From Bordetella genomosp. 13 (GTDB lineage Bacteria; Pseudomonadota; Gammaproteobacteria; Burkholderiales; Burkholderiaceae_B), in the NCBI RefSeq assembly GCF_007679965.1, contig NZ_VEHL01000004.1, positions 310,001 through 374,000 on the forward strand: a DNA stretch of 64,000 nt, read 5' to 3'. The notes beneath the pieces are model-generated. The model saw nothing but the letters and a program-made list of their open reading frames with translations, did no database searches and was not told where the DNA came from. The position numbers and the translations under genes are program-made. Positions 33,625 through 44,827 of this stretch are shown one piece after another. Position 1 is the stretch's first letter. Each line of letters begins with the position of its first letter.

Positions 33625-34335
33625 ATGAATGAACGCTTGAAGAACGTGTCGGCGATCTCGCTCGACCTGGATGACACCCTGTGGCCTTTCGATCCCATCG
33701 TGGCGCGCGCCGAGGTCCGGCTGCACGGCTGGCTGCTCGAGAACGCGCCGCGCACGGCGGCCATCGTGGCCACCCCCGAGGCGCTGGCGCAACTGCGCAA
33801 CGACTACGAGGCGGCCAATCCGGCGCTGGCCGGCAACTACCGGGCCTTGCGGTTGGGGTCCATCCAGGCAGCCCTGGAAGCCGCTCAGGAAGACATCGCG
33901 CTCGTCCAGCCCGCCTATGACGCGTTCTACGCCGCGCGGCAGCAGGTCGAGTTCTTCGAGGATGCCTTCCCGGCGCTGGAATGGCTCAGCGCGCGCTTTC
34001 CGCTGGTGGCGGTGTCCAACGGCAATGCCCGGCTGGACCTGACCGGCGGCCACCAGTTCTTCACGGGGGCGATCTCGGCGGCCGAGGCCGGCGTGGCCAA
34101 GCCCGAGGCCGCCATCTTCCACGCCGCGGCCGACATGGTGTCGGTGAAGCCCGCGCAGATGCTGCACGTGGGCGACAACTTCGAGCTGGACGTGGTCGGC
34201 GCGCGCAACGCGGGGCTGCAGGCCGCCTGGCTGGTGCGGCAGGCGCAGGGCCTGGCGCCCAGGCTGGAATACGCCGACCACATGACGGTGTCCTGCCTGC
34301 TGACCCTGTGCGGCGCGCTGGGCCGGAAGGGTTAG
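33625..34335 (+). CDS. HAD-superfamily hydrolase, subfamily IA
   Basis: A 236-residue haloacid-dehalogenase-type phosphatase. Motif I is ISLDLDDTLWPF with the nucleophile and general-acid aspartates. Motif II is LVAVSNGNARLD, the motif III Lys is in GVAKPEAAIF and motif IV is LHVGDNFELDVVGARNAG. An alpha-helical cap of about 100 residues sits between motifs I and II. Substrate is unknown. The closest styles are phosphoglycolate or flavin-nucleotide phosphatases. The ATG at 33625 is preceded by AAGG. It is followed 4 bp later by arfB and is probably co-transcribed with it. Confidence 0.9.
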   Translation: MNERLKNVSAISLDLDDTLWPFDPIVARAEVRLHGWLLENAPRTAAIVATPEALAQLRNDYEAANPALAGNYRALRLGSIQAALEAAQEDIALVQPAYDAFYAARQQVEFFEDAFPALEWLSARFPLVAVSNGNARLDLTGGHQFFTGAISAAEAGVAKPEAAIFHAAADMVSVKPAQMLHVGDNFELDVVGARNAGLQAAWLVRQAQGLAPRLEYADHMTVSCLLTLCGALGRKG

Positions 34336-34339
34336 CGCC

Positions 34340-34759
34340 ATGATGCTGCACGTCTCGGGCACCCTGTACCTGGACGAACGCGAGATCGTGTTCACCATGA
34401 TCCGCGCGCAGGGGGCAGGCGGACAGAACGTCAACAAGGTCTCCAGCGCCATCCACCTGCGGTTCGACGTGCGCGCGTCGGCGCTGCCGGACCGCGTGAA
34501 GGAGGCCTTGCTGGCGCTGGGCGACTACCGCATCACCAAGGACGGCGTGATCGTCATCAAGGCCCAGTCGCACCGCAGCCAGGAGCTGAACCGCGCCGAG
34601 GCCGTCGAGCGCCTGCTGGAGATGGTGCGCGAGGGGGCCCGCCCCGTGACCCTGCGCCGCGCGACCCGGCCGACCCTGGCATCCAAGCGCCGGCGCATCG
34701 AGGGCAAGACGCAGCGCGGGCAGGTGAAGCGGCTGCGGGGCAGGGTGTCGGACGGGTAG
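34340..34759 (+). CDS. arfB: Alternative ribosome-rescue factor ArfB (YaeJ)
   Basis: A 139-residue peptidyl-tRNA hydrolase that frees stalled ribosomes lacking a stop codon. The catalytic GGQ is at residues 27-29 in RAQGAGGQNVNKVSSAIHLRF. The C-terminus is a basic tail (TLASKRRRIEGKTQRGQVKRLRG) that enters the empty mRNA channel, as in E. coli ArfB. The domain size excludes a full release factor. It follows the HAD gene by 4 bp and converges on the asparaginase gene. Confidence 0.95.
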   Translation: MMLHVSGTLYLDEREIVFTMIRAQGAGGQNVNKVSSAIHLRFDVRASALPDRVKEALLALGDYRITKDGVIVIKAQSHRSQELNRAEAVERLLEMVREGARPVTLRRATRPTLASKRRRIEGKTQRGQVKRLRGRVSDG

Positions 34760-34769
34760 CGGCGCCTCA

Positions 34770-35756
34770 TCACGCCCGGAAATACTCCCGTATCCGCTCC
34801 AGCGGAGCCCCGCTGGCCAGCGCCAAGGCCAGCAGCCAGCGCGCCTTCGTCACGCTGTACACGCCCGCGCCGATGCCCTCCGGCTTTTCCGCCACGACCC
34901 CGTTGCCCGTGCGCGTCGCCCGCACCACGGGAAAGCCCTGCGCCTCCAGTTCGCGTATGCGCAGCTTGGTCGGCGTGCTGACGGAGCCATGTCCCGACGC
35001 GGCGATCACGATGCCTTGCGCGCCGTTCTGGATGGCCGCGTCGATCAGCAGGTCGTCCTGGTCCTGGTAGGCGTACAGGATCGCCACCTTGGGCAGCGTA
35101 TCGATGCCCGATACGTCGAAGAACGGCTTGTCCACGGGCTTGGCGGGCTCATACCAAAAGCGCGGCCGCAGGTTGATGAACACGCCCACGGAGCCCTGCT
35201 CGTCGGCGCGGAAGGTCTCCACCGCCGTGCTGTGCGTCTTGTTGGTGTAGAACGCCGAGCCGATGCGGTCGTTCAGGGCAATCAGCGTGCCGCGGCCCCT
35301 GGCCTCGCGCGCGCCCGCCAACGCGATGGCCTTCAGCAGGTTGGACGGGCCGTCCGCGCTGACGGCCGATGCGGGCCGCATGGCGCCCACGAACACCACC
35401 GGCTTGGGGCTGGCCACCGTGACGTCCAGGAAGAACGCCGACTCGGGCAGCGTGTCCGTGCCGTGCGTGACCACCACGCCGTCCACGCCGGGGTCCCGCA
35501 GGCGCTCCGTGACGGCCTTGGACAGCTTCAGCAGCAGGTCCGCGCCCACGTCCGAACTGGGCACGTTGGCGATCTGCTCGTGGCTGACTTCGGCGATCTG
35601 CGCGATCTCGGGCACGGCGGCCAGCAGGTCCGCGGCGGCGATCCCGACCTGGTAGTCGGTGGTGTTGGTGCGGCTGGCGGCGCTGCCGGCGATGGTGCCG
35701 CCCACGGCGTAAAGGCTCACGCGGGCGCGGCGGCCGGCGCCTTCACGATGCGTCAT
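34770..35756 (-). CDS. L-asparaginase (type II-like, no signal peptide)
   Basis: A 328-residue asparaginase hydrolysing L-asparagine (and perhaps glutamine) to the acid and ammonia. The first catalytic Thr21 is in YAVGGTIAGSA, the SSD substrate site is in IANVPSSDVGAD and the second triad TD is in VVVTHGTDTLPES (Thr100-Asp101). A Lys follows in SADGPSNLLKA. The N-terminus MTHREGAGRRARVSLY shows no secretion signal, so it is probably cytosolic. It lies 58 bp after the LysR gene in the same direction and may be controlled by it. Confidence 0.92.
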   Translation of the reverse strand: MTHREGAGRRARVSLYAVGGTIAGSAASRTNTTDYQVGIAAADLLAAVPEIAQIAEVSHEQIANVPSSDVGADLLLKLSKAVTERLRDPGVDGVVVTHGTDTLPESAFFLDVTVASPKPVVFVGAMRPASAVSADGPSNLLKAIALAGAREARGRGTLIALNDRIGSAFYTNKTHSTAVETFRADEQGSVGVFINLRPRFWYEPAKPVDKPFFDVSGIDTLPKVAILYAYQDQDDLLIDAAIQNGAQGIVIAASGHGSVSTPTKLRIRELEAQGFPVVRATRTGNGVVAEKPEGIGAGVYSVTKARWLLALALASGAPLERIREYFRA

Positions 35757-35814
35757 GATGTTCGCTTCCTTCCAATGAGGCGCAACGGACGCCGGCGCCA
35801 TGGCCCGCGCGGAC

Positions 35815-36747
35815 CTACGCCGCATCCCCGGTATACGGCAGCGGCTGCGGCGCCGACTGCTCGATGTGCTGCACGGTCAGCTCCAGGAAGCGCCTGGCGC
35901 TGTTGGGCAGCTCGCGGCCTTCCATGGTGATGATCTGCAAGTGCCGCTGATGCAGTTGCGGATCGTTGATCTGCAGGGCCACGAGTTTGCACTGCTTGAC
36001 GATGGACGTGGCGGTCAGCTCGCCGAAGAACACCACCGCATCGTCCCGCTCCAGGCAGAAGTTCTGCAGGGACGTCACGTTGTTGCTGATGAACACGGAC
36101 GACAGCGCCACGTTCTCCTGCATGCAGCACAGGTCGACGATGGTGCGCACGGTGGTGCCCAGGCTCATCTGGCCCACGGGATAGGGCGCGATGTCCTTCA
36201 GCGAGATCGACGCGCGGGACGCCAGCGGATGGTCCGGATGCACCAGCGCCAGTACGCGCATGCGCCGCGAATACCGCAGGTTCACGCCCACGGCGGGCCG
36301 CAGACTGTAGTACAGGCCGATGTCGTCCTCGCCGTCCTGGATGCGGCGATGGATCTCGCTGGCGCGCAGCAGCGTCAGGTTGAAGGTGACGTCCGGCTCG
36401 GCCTTCTGGTAATGCGCGATCAGGTTCGGCAGCAGTTCCATGCCGAAGGCCTGGTTGGCCGAGATGCGGATCAGGCGCTTGCCGATCTTGCGCAGGTCGA
36501 AGATGTCCATCCGCGCATGCTCGGCCTCGAGCTGGCTGCGCCGGGCGCTGGTGGCCAGTATCTCGCCGGCCTCGGTCAGCACCATGCCACGCCCGTGGCG
36601 CTCGAACAGCTCGACGCCGTACTCTTCCTCCAGCTTGCGGATCATGCGGCTGACGGCCGACGGCGCCACGTGCAGGCGCAGGCCCGCGGCCGTCAACGAA
36701 CCCGCGTTGACCACCTCGAGAAAGTATCTGAAAGCCGTGTTCAGCAT
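35815..36747 (-). CDS. LysR-family transcriptional regulator
   Basis: A 310-residue LysR-type regulator. The N-terminal winged helix-turn-helix is FRYFLEVVNAGSLTAAGLRL, then SAVSRMIRKLEEEYGVELFERHGRGMVLTEAG. An effector domain covers residues ~90-300. It sits between the asparaginase gene and the M81 peptidase/ABC operon, all on the minus strand. It could regulate asparaginase, the transporter operon or both. The direct repeats before the operon at 43760-43786 are a possible target, but no classical T-N11-A site was identified. Confidence 0.92.
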   Translation of the reverse strand: MLNTAFRYFLEVVNAGSLTAAGLRLHVAPSAVSRMIRKLEEEYGVELFERHGRGMVLTEAGEILATSARRSQLEAEHARMDIFDLRKIGKRLIRISANQAFGMELLPNLIAHYQKAEPDVTFNLTLLRASEIHRRIQDGEDDIGLYYSLRPAVGVNLRYSRRMRVLALVHPDHPLASRASISLKDIAPYPVGQMSLGTTVRTIVDLCCMQENVALSSVFISNNVTSLQNFCLERDDAVVFFGELTATSIVKQCKLVALQINDPQLHQRHLQIITMEGRELPNSARRFLELTVQHIEQSAPQPLPYTGDAA

Positions 36748-36780
36748 TGCTGGCAGAGAGTCATGGGCGCCTGGCCGGCC

Positions 36781-36806
36781 GGCCGCCCCTCAGTATACGG
36801 GCGGCC
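36781..36806 (-). terminator. GC-rich hairpin after the M81 peptidase gene
   Basis: GGCCGCCC (36781-36788) and GGGCGGCC (36799-36806) form a perfect eight-base stem with a ten-base loop, about 24 bases past the peptidase stop in the direction of transcription. No run of T follows on the minus strand, so intrinsic termination is uncertain. Confidence 0.3.
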
Positions 36807-36829
36807 CGGCAGGCCTGGCGCGGCCGCCG

Positions 36830-38326
36830 TCAGAGCAGCTTGCAGTCGAACACCGGCTCGCCGTAGGGGTAGTAGTCCGTCAGCGTCAGGTGTTCGTACT
36901 TCAGCGCGTCCAGGCGCACCGTGCCCATGAAGGGCTCGGGCGGTTCCACAAGCAGGATGGTGGGCGCGTAGCCGCTGTCGTCGAAGCCGCGGCGGAAGTG
37001 CACCCGCGACTTGATGGCGACGATATCGAAGTCCTCGGGTTTCAGACCCAGCGCCCACAGTTCGGCGGGGTCCTGCACCTGCACCAGATAGGGGCTGAGG
37101 ATCAGCACGTTGCCGTCGCCGAAGCCGATCAGGTACCAGCGGTGGCCCTTGCTGCGGCCGTGGGCGGACTCGGCCACCTTCAGGACGGTGCCCTGCACGC
37201 GCACCGCCGGGCCGGCCGATTCGTCCACAAGGCCGCCCACTTCCATGTCGAAGGCGTCGCCGGGCTGGGTGCCGGCCTGCTCCAGCGCCTCCAAGGTGCG
37301 CGCCGACGAGACCGTGGCTACCACCGTGCGGCGGCCCTGCTGCGCCAGGATCTCGGACAGCAGCCAGGTGGCGGCGCCCGAGCGGTCACTGTAGTCGGCC
37401 AGCACCACGGGCGATTGCCCGTCGGCGACGGCGTCGGCCGCCATCCGCACGCCGTCCTTCATGCCGTGGATGCGCGTGGTGTTCAGCAGGGCCTCGCGCT
37501 TGCGCCAGGCCCATTCGGCCATGTCGCGCGCGATGGTCTCTGCCAGCTCGGGCTTGCCGTTGGTCAGCACCTGGATCGTCATGCCGGCGTCCGGCACGTC
37601 GGCCCACGGGAAGCCGAAGAACACGTTGACGAAGACGTCCGGCTCGCGGGCCTCCCAGGTCAGGGCGCGCTGCACCAGGTCCGACCACGGCGACGCGCCG
37701 GTCCACATCACCACCGTGGGGGCGATGATGGGCACGCGGACCACGGCGTTGACGGGCGTGAAGTCGCCGCGGATGGCGCGCACCAGCATGCGCGCGGCGC
37801 GCTGGCCCTGCAGGTGCATGTCGTAGTGCGGGAAGTACTTCACGCTGAACGCCATGTCGGCGCTTTCCAGAAACGCCTTGTCCTCGTTGCCGTGCGGATC
37901 GAACGTGCCGCTGATGCAGGCATCGGGACCGATCACCGCGCGTACGCGGCGCGCCAGTTCGGCCTCGGGGCGCGGCACGCCGCGCACCGCGCTGGCGCCG
38001 TGCACGGCCAGGAAGGCGCCGTCGAACGGGCCTTTCTCCTGCAGCTCCTTCACCATGATGGCGGTGAAGTGCTCGAACGCCTCTTCGGTGATCCAGCCCG
38101 AGCCGGTGCCCGTGCGCGGCCACAGCGGCGAGGTGATGCCGACCAGTTCGACGTCCGCATACTCGCGCCCGACCTGGACGAAGCCGCCCATGTAGCCCTT
38201 GGGATCGGTGCGCAGCAGGTCCTCGCCGCCCGCCGGCGAGCCGGGATAGATGAAGTCCTCCAGTGTGGTGTCGTTGGGCAGGAAGGTGACGGTCTCGTGG
38301 GTGAATTGCAGTACGGCGATACGCAT
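36830..38326 (-). CDS. M81-family metallopeptidase (MlrC-like)
   Basis: A 498-residue member of the M81/DUF1485 family, named after MlrC, which cleaves the linear tetrapeptide formed in microcystin breakdown. Family signatures are VLQFTHETVTFLPN near the start, ACISGTFDPHGNEDKAF with the metal-binding Asp-x-His, then VKYFPHYDMHLQGQRAARML with the next His. The C-terminal domain contains VLADYSDRSGAATWLLSEIL. It is expected to hydrolyse unusual small peptides or cyclic amides imported by the ABC transporter encoded just before it. Start 38326 is the Met of MRIAVLQFTHET. The open frame upstream is a shadow of the binding-protein gene. Confidence 0.9.
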   Translation of the reverse strand: MRIAVLQFTHETVTFLPNDTTLEDFIYPGSPAGGEDLLRTDPKGYMGGFVQVGREYADVELVGITSPLWPRTGTGSGWITEEAFEHFTAIMVKELQEKGPFDGAFLAVHGASAVRGVPRPEAELARRVRAVIGPDACISGTFDPHGNEDKAFLESADMAFSVKYFPHYDMHLQGQRAARMLVRAIRGDFTPVNAVVRVPIIAPTVVMWTGASPWSDLVQRALTWEAREPDVFVNVFFGFPWADVPDAGMTIQVLTNGKPELAETIARDMAEWAWRKREALLNTTRIHGMKDGVRMAADAVADGQSPVVLADYSDRSGAATWLLSEILAQQGRRTVVATVSSARTLEALEQAGTQPGDAFDMEVGGLVDESAGPAVRVQGTVLKVAESAHGRSKGHRWYLIGFGDGNVLILSPYLVQVQDPAELWALGLKPEDFDIVAIKSRVHFRRGFDDSGYAPTILLVEPPEPFMGTVRLDALKYEHLTLTDYYPYGEPVFDCKLL

Positions 38327-38346
38327 CAGTGTGGCTCCGGCTCGGC

Positions 38347-39939
38347 TCAGGCGTGGCGCAGCGTGTAGAACAGCGGCATCTGCGGCTGGAAGTCCTTCCA
38401 TTCCTTGCGGACGGCCGACACGCCATAGGTCGCGCCCAGCGGGATGTAGGGCACGTCCAGGAACACCTGCTCCTGGATCTGCGCGCAGATCTTCTTCTGG
38501 GCCTCCAGGTCGGGCGCCTTGAACCAGGCGGCGCGCAGCTCCTCCAGTCGCGGGCTGTCGGGCCAGCCGAACCAGGCCTTCTTGCCGTTGCCGCGCAGGG
38601 CCAGGTGGCCGGCGGGATCCAGGTTGTTGGTGCCCGTCAGGCCGGTGAACGAGATGTGCCAGCCGCCTTCCTTCGGATCCGACTGGCTGTTGCGACGCTG
38701 CACGGCCGTGCCCCAATCGACGCTCTGCACGTCCACGTTGAAGCCCAGCTTCTTGAACAGGTCGGCCGCGACCAGCGCCGAGGCATGGTGGGCCGGGAAG
38801 TCGACCGGGTCCAGCAGCACGACGGGTTCGTTGTTGTAGCCGGCCTTCTTGATGGCCGCCTTGGCCGCTTCCAGGTCGCGCTTGCCGGTCAGCTTGTCCA
38901 TGCCGGCGCTGCTGTCCATCGGCGAGCCGGGCACGAACACGCCGCAGCGGTCGCTCCAGTACTCGGGGAACGACGAGCCGTTGGCGGCCGTCATGAAGTC
39001 GGTCTGGCTGATCGCCGACAGCACGGCGCGGCGGATCTCGACGTTGTTGAACGGCGGGTACAGATGGTTGAAGCGCAGGATGTTGACGGTGGGCAGCGTC
39101 GACTTCACCAGCGTGATGTCGGGCAGTTCCTTCAGCATCCCGATGAAGTCGTTGTTCACGCGCTCCACGCCGTCCACTTCGCCCGCCTGCAATGCGGCGA
39201 TGGCGGTGGCGCTGTCCGAGATCACGTTCCACTGCACGCCCGGCACGTGCGCCACCTTGGGGCCGGCCGTGAAGCTGGGCTTCTCGTCCTTGGCGCGCGG
39301 CACGTAGTCGGCAAAGCGCTCGTACACCACGCGCGAACCCGACAGCCATTTGTCCGCCACGAAGCGGAACGGGCCGCTGCCCACCACTTCCTTGATGGCC
39401 TGGTTGGACGGCTGGCTGGCCAGGCGCTCGGGCATGATCACCGCCATGCTGGTGGCCTGGCGGCCCAGCGCGTGCAGGATCAGCGGGAAGGGTTCGGTCA
39501 ACGTGATGCGCACGGTGCGCTCGTCCACCGCGTCCATCGACTTGGTCAGAGCGATCAGCGAGCCGCCCATCAGGTCGCGGCTGCCCCAGCGCTTGATGCT
39601 GGCGATCACGTCCTGTGCGCGCACGGTCGAGCCGTCATGGAACTTCAGGCCGTCGCGCAGCTTGATGGTCCAGGTCAGCTGGTCGTCGCTGACCGTATGC
39701 CCTTCGGCCATCTGGGGATGCGGCTGGTATTGCGCGTCCAGGCCGTACAGCGTGTCGTACACCAGCTGGGCATGGTTCTGCGTGACCGACGCGGTCGTGA
39801 ACACCGGGTCCAGCAGCGTCAGGTCGGACTGCGGCACCCAGCGGAACACGCGCGGCTTGGCCTGCGCGAATACCGACATCGGCAGCGATTGGGCCACGGC
39901 CGCGACCAGCGGCGTCAGGATGAAAGTTCTACGGTTCAT
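38347..39939 (-). CDS. Peptide/nickel-type ABC transporter substrate-binding protein
   Basis: A 530-residue family 5 extracellular solute-binding protein. The signal MNRRTFILTPLVAAVAQSLPMSVFAQA has an RR-TF-type twin-arginine motif and an AQA cleavage site. The mature part begins FRWVPQSDLTLLDPVFTTA and contains WTIKLRDGLKFHDGSTVRAQDV, standard for dipeptide and oligopeptide binding proteins. It would deliver a peptide-like ligand to the permeases encoded upstream. Ligand unknown. It lies 36 bp after the ATPase and 20 bp before the M81 peptidase. Confidence 0.93.
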   Translation of the reverse strand: MNRRTFILTPLVAAVAQSLPMSVFAQAKPRVFRWVPQSDLTLLDPVFTTASVTQNHAQLVYDTLYGLDAQYQPHPQMAEGHTVSDDQLTWTIKLRDGLKFHDGSTVRAQDVIASIKRWGSRDLMGGSLIALTKSMDAVDERTVRITLTEPFPLILHALGRQATSMAVIMPERLASQPSNQAIKEVVGSGPFRFVADKWLSGSRVVYERFADYVPRAKDEKPSFTAGPKVAHVPGVQWNVISDSATAIAALQAGEVDGVERVNNDFIGMLKELPDITLVKSTLPTVNILRFNHLYPPFNNVEIRRAVLSAISQTDFMTAANGSSFPEYWSDRCGVFVPGSPMDSSAGMDKLTGKRDLEAAKAAIKKAGYNNEPVVLLDPVDFPAHHASALVAADLFKKLGFNVDVQSVDWGTAVQRRNSQSDPKEGGWHISFTGLTGTNNLDPAGHLALRGNGKKAWFGWPDSPRLEELRAAWFKAPDLEAQKKICAQIQEQVFLDVPYIPLGATYGVSAVRKEWKDFQPQMPLFYTLRHA

Positions 39940-39975
39940 GCGTTTTCTTCCTTGTATGGTTGTGTGCGGCGGCGT

Positions 39976-41834
<1,859 letters not shown>

Positions 41835-41838
<4 letters not shown>

Positions 41839-42674
41839 TCGCCGCTCCTGCGGGTCAGGCGGGGATCGATGGCGTCGCGCAGGCCGTCGCCCAGCATGTT
41901 GATGGCCAGGATGGTGATCGACAGGAAGAGGGCCGGGAAGGCGATCAGGTAGGGCTTGATCTGCCACAGCGCACGGCCTTCGGCCATGATGTTGCCCCAC
42001 GACGGCGTGGCGGGCGGCACGCCCGCGCCGATGAAGGACAGGCTGGCCTCGGCCAGGATCGCCACGCCGCAGATGTAGGTGGCCTGCACCGTCAGCGCCG
42101 CGATGGTGTTGGGGAAGATGTGCCTGGCGATGATGCGCAGCGTGCCCGCGCCCGAGGCCACGGCGGCTTCCACGTAGGGCTGCTCGCGCAGCGTCAGCAC
42201 CAGGCCGCGGATCAGCCGCACCACGCGCGGCACTTCGGCGATGGTGATGGCAATGATCACGTTCTTCATCGACGGGCTGGTCACGGCGATCAGCGCGATG
42301 GCCAGCAGGATGGTCGGGATGGACATGAAGCCGTCCATGATGCGCATCACGATGGCGTCGACCCACTTGGTGAAGCCGGCGGCCAGGCCGATGGCCGTGC
42401 CCAGGAGGGTCGAGAAGATGGCCACCGAGAAGCCCACGATCAGCGACACGCGGGCGCCGTAGACCACGCGCGAGTACACGTCGCGGCCCAGCAGGTCTGT
42501 GCCGAACCAGAAGTCGCCGCTGGGCGCCTGGGTACGCTTGACGGGATTGAGCGCGGTCGGGTCCACGGTGCCCGCCCATGGCGCGAAGATCGCCATCAGG
42601 ATGAGCACGACGAGCAGCGACATGCCGATCAGGATCGTCGGCTGGCCCTTGAGGAAAGTCAGCAGGCGTTTCAT
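41835..42674 (-). CDS. Peptide-type ABC transporter permease 2 (DppC-like)
   Basis: A 279-residue inner-membrane permease with six helices. [21 protein letters not shown] is the family N-terminal motif. The EAA loop that contacts the ATPase reads [23 protein letters not shown], and [21 protein letters not shown] follows. It pairs with permease 1. Its ATG overlaps the permease 1 stop by one base (TGATG), and its stop overlaps the ATPase start. Confidence 0.94.
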
Positions 42675-43615
42675 CAGTATTTGATCCTCGGATCGAAGGC
42701 GCGATAGAGCAGGTCGACCAGCAGGTTGACGATCACGTAGAGGAAGCTGAAGAGCAGCACGGTCCCCTGGATGACGGGATAGTCGCGGCGCAGGATGGCG
42801 TCGACGACCAGGCGGCCCAGCCCCGGAATGGAGAACACGGTCTCGGTGACCACGGTGCCGCTGATCAGCAGCGCCACCCCGATGCCGACCACCGTTACGA
42901 TGGGCACGGCGGCGTTCTTCAGCGCGTGGCGAAACAGCAGCGTGCGGTTGTCGACGCCCTTGGCGCGCGCGGTGCGCACGTAGTCCTGCGACAGCGTTTC
43001 CAGCATCGTGGCGCGCGTGATGCGGGTGATCAGCGCCACGTACACGCTGCCCAGCGCCAGCGCGGGCAGGATCAGCGTGTGCAGCGAGGCGAAGAAGCCG
43101 GCCGAGAAGGGCACGTAGCCCTGCACCGGGAACCAGCGCAGCTGCAGGCCGAACACCCAGGCCAGGATGTAGCCGACCACGAACGAGGGCACAGAGAAGA
43201 TCAGCACCGCGAAGATCATCACGCTGCGGTCCTGCCAGCGGTTGTGCTTCCAGGCGGCCAGCGTGCCCATGGGGATGGCCAGGAGCACCGAGATCAGCAG
43301 CGTCATCACCATCAGCGTGAATGTCGGTGTGATGCGTTGCGCGATCATCTGCGACACCGGCAGGCCGGTGTACAGCGACTGGCCCAGGTCGCCATGGGCC
43401 ACGGCATAGAGCCAATGGCCGAAGCGCACCGGGAAGGACTGGTCCAGGCCGAGGTTGGCGCGGATCTGGGCGATGTGTTCCGGCGTGGCGTCTTCGCCCG
43501 CCAGCAGGGCTGCCGGATCGCCGGGAGCAAGGTCAAGCAGGCCGAAGACGAAGACGGCGACGAACAGCATGACCGGAAGCGTCATCAGCAGACGCCTGCA
43601 GGTGTAGGAAAACAT
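42674..43615 (-). CDS. Peptide-type ABC transporter permease 1 (DppB-like)
   Basis: A 313-residue permease that begins [35 protein letters not shown] in short blocks typical of Dpp[16 protein letters not shown] and the EAA loop [23 protein letters not shown] follow. The last segment, [18 protein letters not shown], is typical of the family. It is the first gene of the five-gene operon. I use the ATG at 43615, preceded by GAGGGG. The frame is open 150 bases further but without homologous sequence or a ribosome-binding site. Confidence 0.94.
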   Translation of the reverse strand: MFSYTCRRLLMTLPVMLFVAVFVFGLLDLAPGDPAALLAGEDATPEHIAQIRANLGLDQSFPVRFGHWLYAVAHGDLGQSLYTGLPVSQMIAQRITPTFTLMVMTLLISVLLAIPMGTLAAWKHNRWQDRSVMIFAVLIFSVPSFVVGYILAWVFGLQLRWFPVQGYVPFSAGFFASLHTLILPALALGSVYVALITRITRATMLETLSQDYVRTARAKGVDNRTLLFRHALKNAAVPIVTVVGIGVALLISGTVVTETVFSIPGLGRLVVDAILRRDYPVIQGTVLLFSFLYVIVNLLVDLLYRAFDPRIKY

Positions 43616-44032
43616 ATCCCCTCGAGACGAGGCGGAGTGGCGGCGGTATCGCGACCGACGCTCCCCTTGTTGTGGTTCGGCAGTCGCGCTTCGTTCCTGG
43701 ATGAAATCGGACGCGCTGCCCCCTGATGGGTAAAAAAGTCTAGAGAACGCGACCCAGGACAACAATTAGAGTTTCAACAAATTAGGCTTGCCGAAAATAG
43801 AATGCTTGCGTTTCGCGGGGCACTTCCCTATGAGAGGGGGGGCGATGACGGCACCGCGGCGGCACTGGCGCGGATGGGGTGTTAGGTGAAATCCCCTAGA
43901 GTCGACAAGGGGGAAATGGGCCCGGGCGCGGCGGTGTGGGCGCGTGGTCGCGATGATGGGATGGTCGGGCACCGGCCGACGCCGTGCCGCGGCTGCGGCG
44001 TGCCTGGCCGCAGGCTGCCCGATCGAGGATCG
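43616..44032. other. Gene-free 417-base region upstream of the ABC operon
   Basis: No credible gene lies here. It must hold the promoter of the ABC operon on the minus strand. A TTGTTG followed after 17 bases by TAGACT (plus-strand 43737-43742) is a weak promoter candidate. The most regular element is a pair of direct repeats at 43760-43786. The rest, up to the NRDE gene end, is GC-rich and without clear hairpins of terminator type. Confidence 0.5.
43760..43786 (-). repeat. Direct repeat upstream of the ABC operon
   Basis: CAACAATTAG (43760-43769) recurs as CAACAAATTAGG (43775-43786), in an AT-rich patch within GC-rich DNA. Start-to-start distance is 15 bases. It could be an operator for the nearby LysR protein, but that is only positional. 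Confidence 0.45.
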
Positions 44033-44812
44033 TCAGCCCGCCTCGTGCCAGCCGAAAGCCAGCTCGGTATCCCGCATGGCCGCGCCGGAGGGATCGAAAC
44101 CGCGCTCGTGCAGTTCGCCGCGGCCGTCGGCATGCAGCGCAAGTATCGTGGACGCCCGCGTGCCGTAGGTCGGACTGACGATGAAGGGGCTGCTGAGCAT
44201 GCGCTCGCGGTCCAGGCCCACGCCGGTATCGGGCAGTTCGTCGTCGGCCGCGGGCGAACGGTCGGCCAGCGCTGCGTACAGGGCTGGCAAATCGGGCTGC
44301 GGCGACCGGCAGATCACCTGCGTGAAGGCCGCCTTGGTGCGGGCCAGTTTGGGCCACGGCGTGTCCAGCAGGTGATTGGACAGGGCGTAGATGCCGGGGG
44401 CCAGTTCGTGCGGCGCCGCGCCACGGTTGCCGTAATACCAGGCCTGGCGCGCGTCGCCTACGATCAGGTTGAAGCCGTTGTAGCGCTGGCCCTCGCGCGC
44501 GACCGCCGACAGGTATTCCGACGGGCTGTCCGAGCCGCGCAGATAGGCCTCGACCAGCGCGCCGCGCGATGGCGCGTCGGCCACCTGCATGGCCGGATCC
44601 CGGAAATTGGTGACCACCGCATAGCGGCCCGTCTCGCTCACGCCCATCCAGCTGCCGCCCGCCAGCAGGTCGCGGCCGGCGTAGACGGCCGGGCCGTCGC
44701 CGTCCCAGCGCGCCGCGGGCGCCGTGGGACGGGCATGGAATTCATCGCGGTTGGCGGCCATCAGCACGGGCAGGCCGGCGACCTGGTGCAGGGCGAGTAC
44801 GGCAAGGCACAT
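44033..44812 (-). CDS. NRDE-family (TANGO2-like) protein
   Basis: A 259-residue protein of the NRDE family named for its N-terminal motif, here LMAANRDEFHARPTAPAARW. Further conserved blocks are AGRDLLAGGSWMGVSETGRYAVVTNFRD, RYNGFNLIVGD and PTYGTRASTILA. Animal relatives are TANGO2. The N-terminal Cys2 and the fold suggest an Ntn-hydrolase-like origin. The molecular activity is not established. A link to heme trafficking has been proposed for relatives. It lies 15 bp after the YbaK-like gene in the same direction. Confidence 0.9.
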   Translation of the reverse strand: MCLAVLALHQVAGLPVLMAANRDEFHARPTAPAARWDGDGPAVYAGRDLLAGGSWMGVSETGRYAVVTNFRDPAMQVADAPSRGALVEAYLRGSDSPSEYLSAVAREGQRYNGFNLIVGDARQAWYYGNRGAAPHELAPGIYALSNHLLDTPWPKLARTKAAFTQVICRSPQPDLPALYAALADRSPAADDELPDTGVGLDRERMLSSPFIVSPTYGTRASTILALHADGRGELHERGFDPSGAAMRDTELAFGWHEAG

Positions 44813-44827
44813 GGCGCGTCTTCCTTC

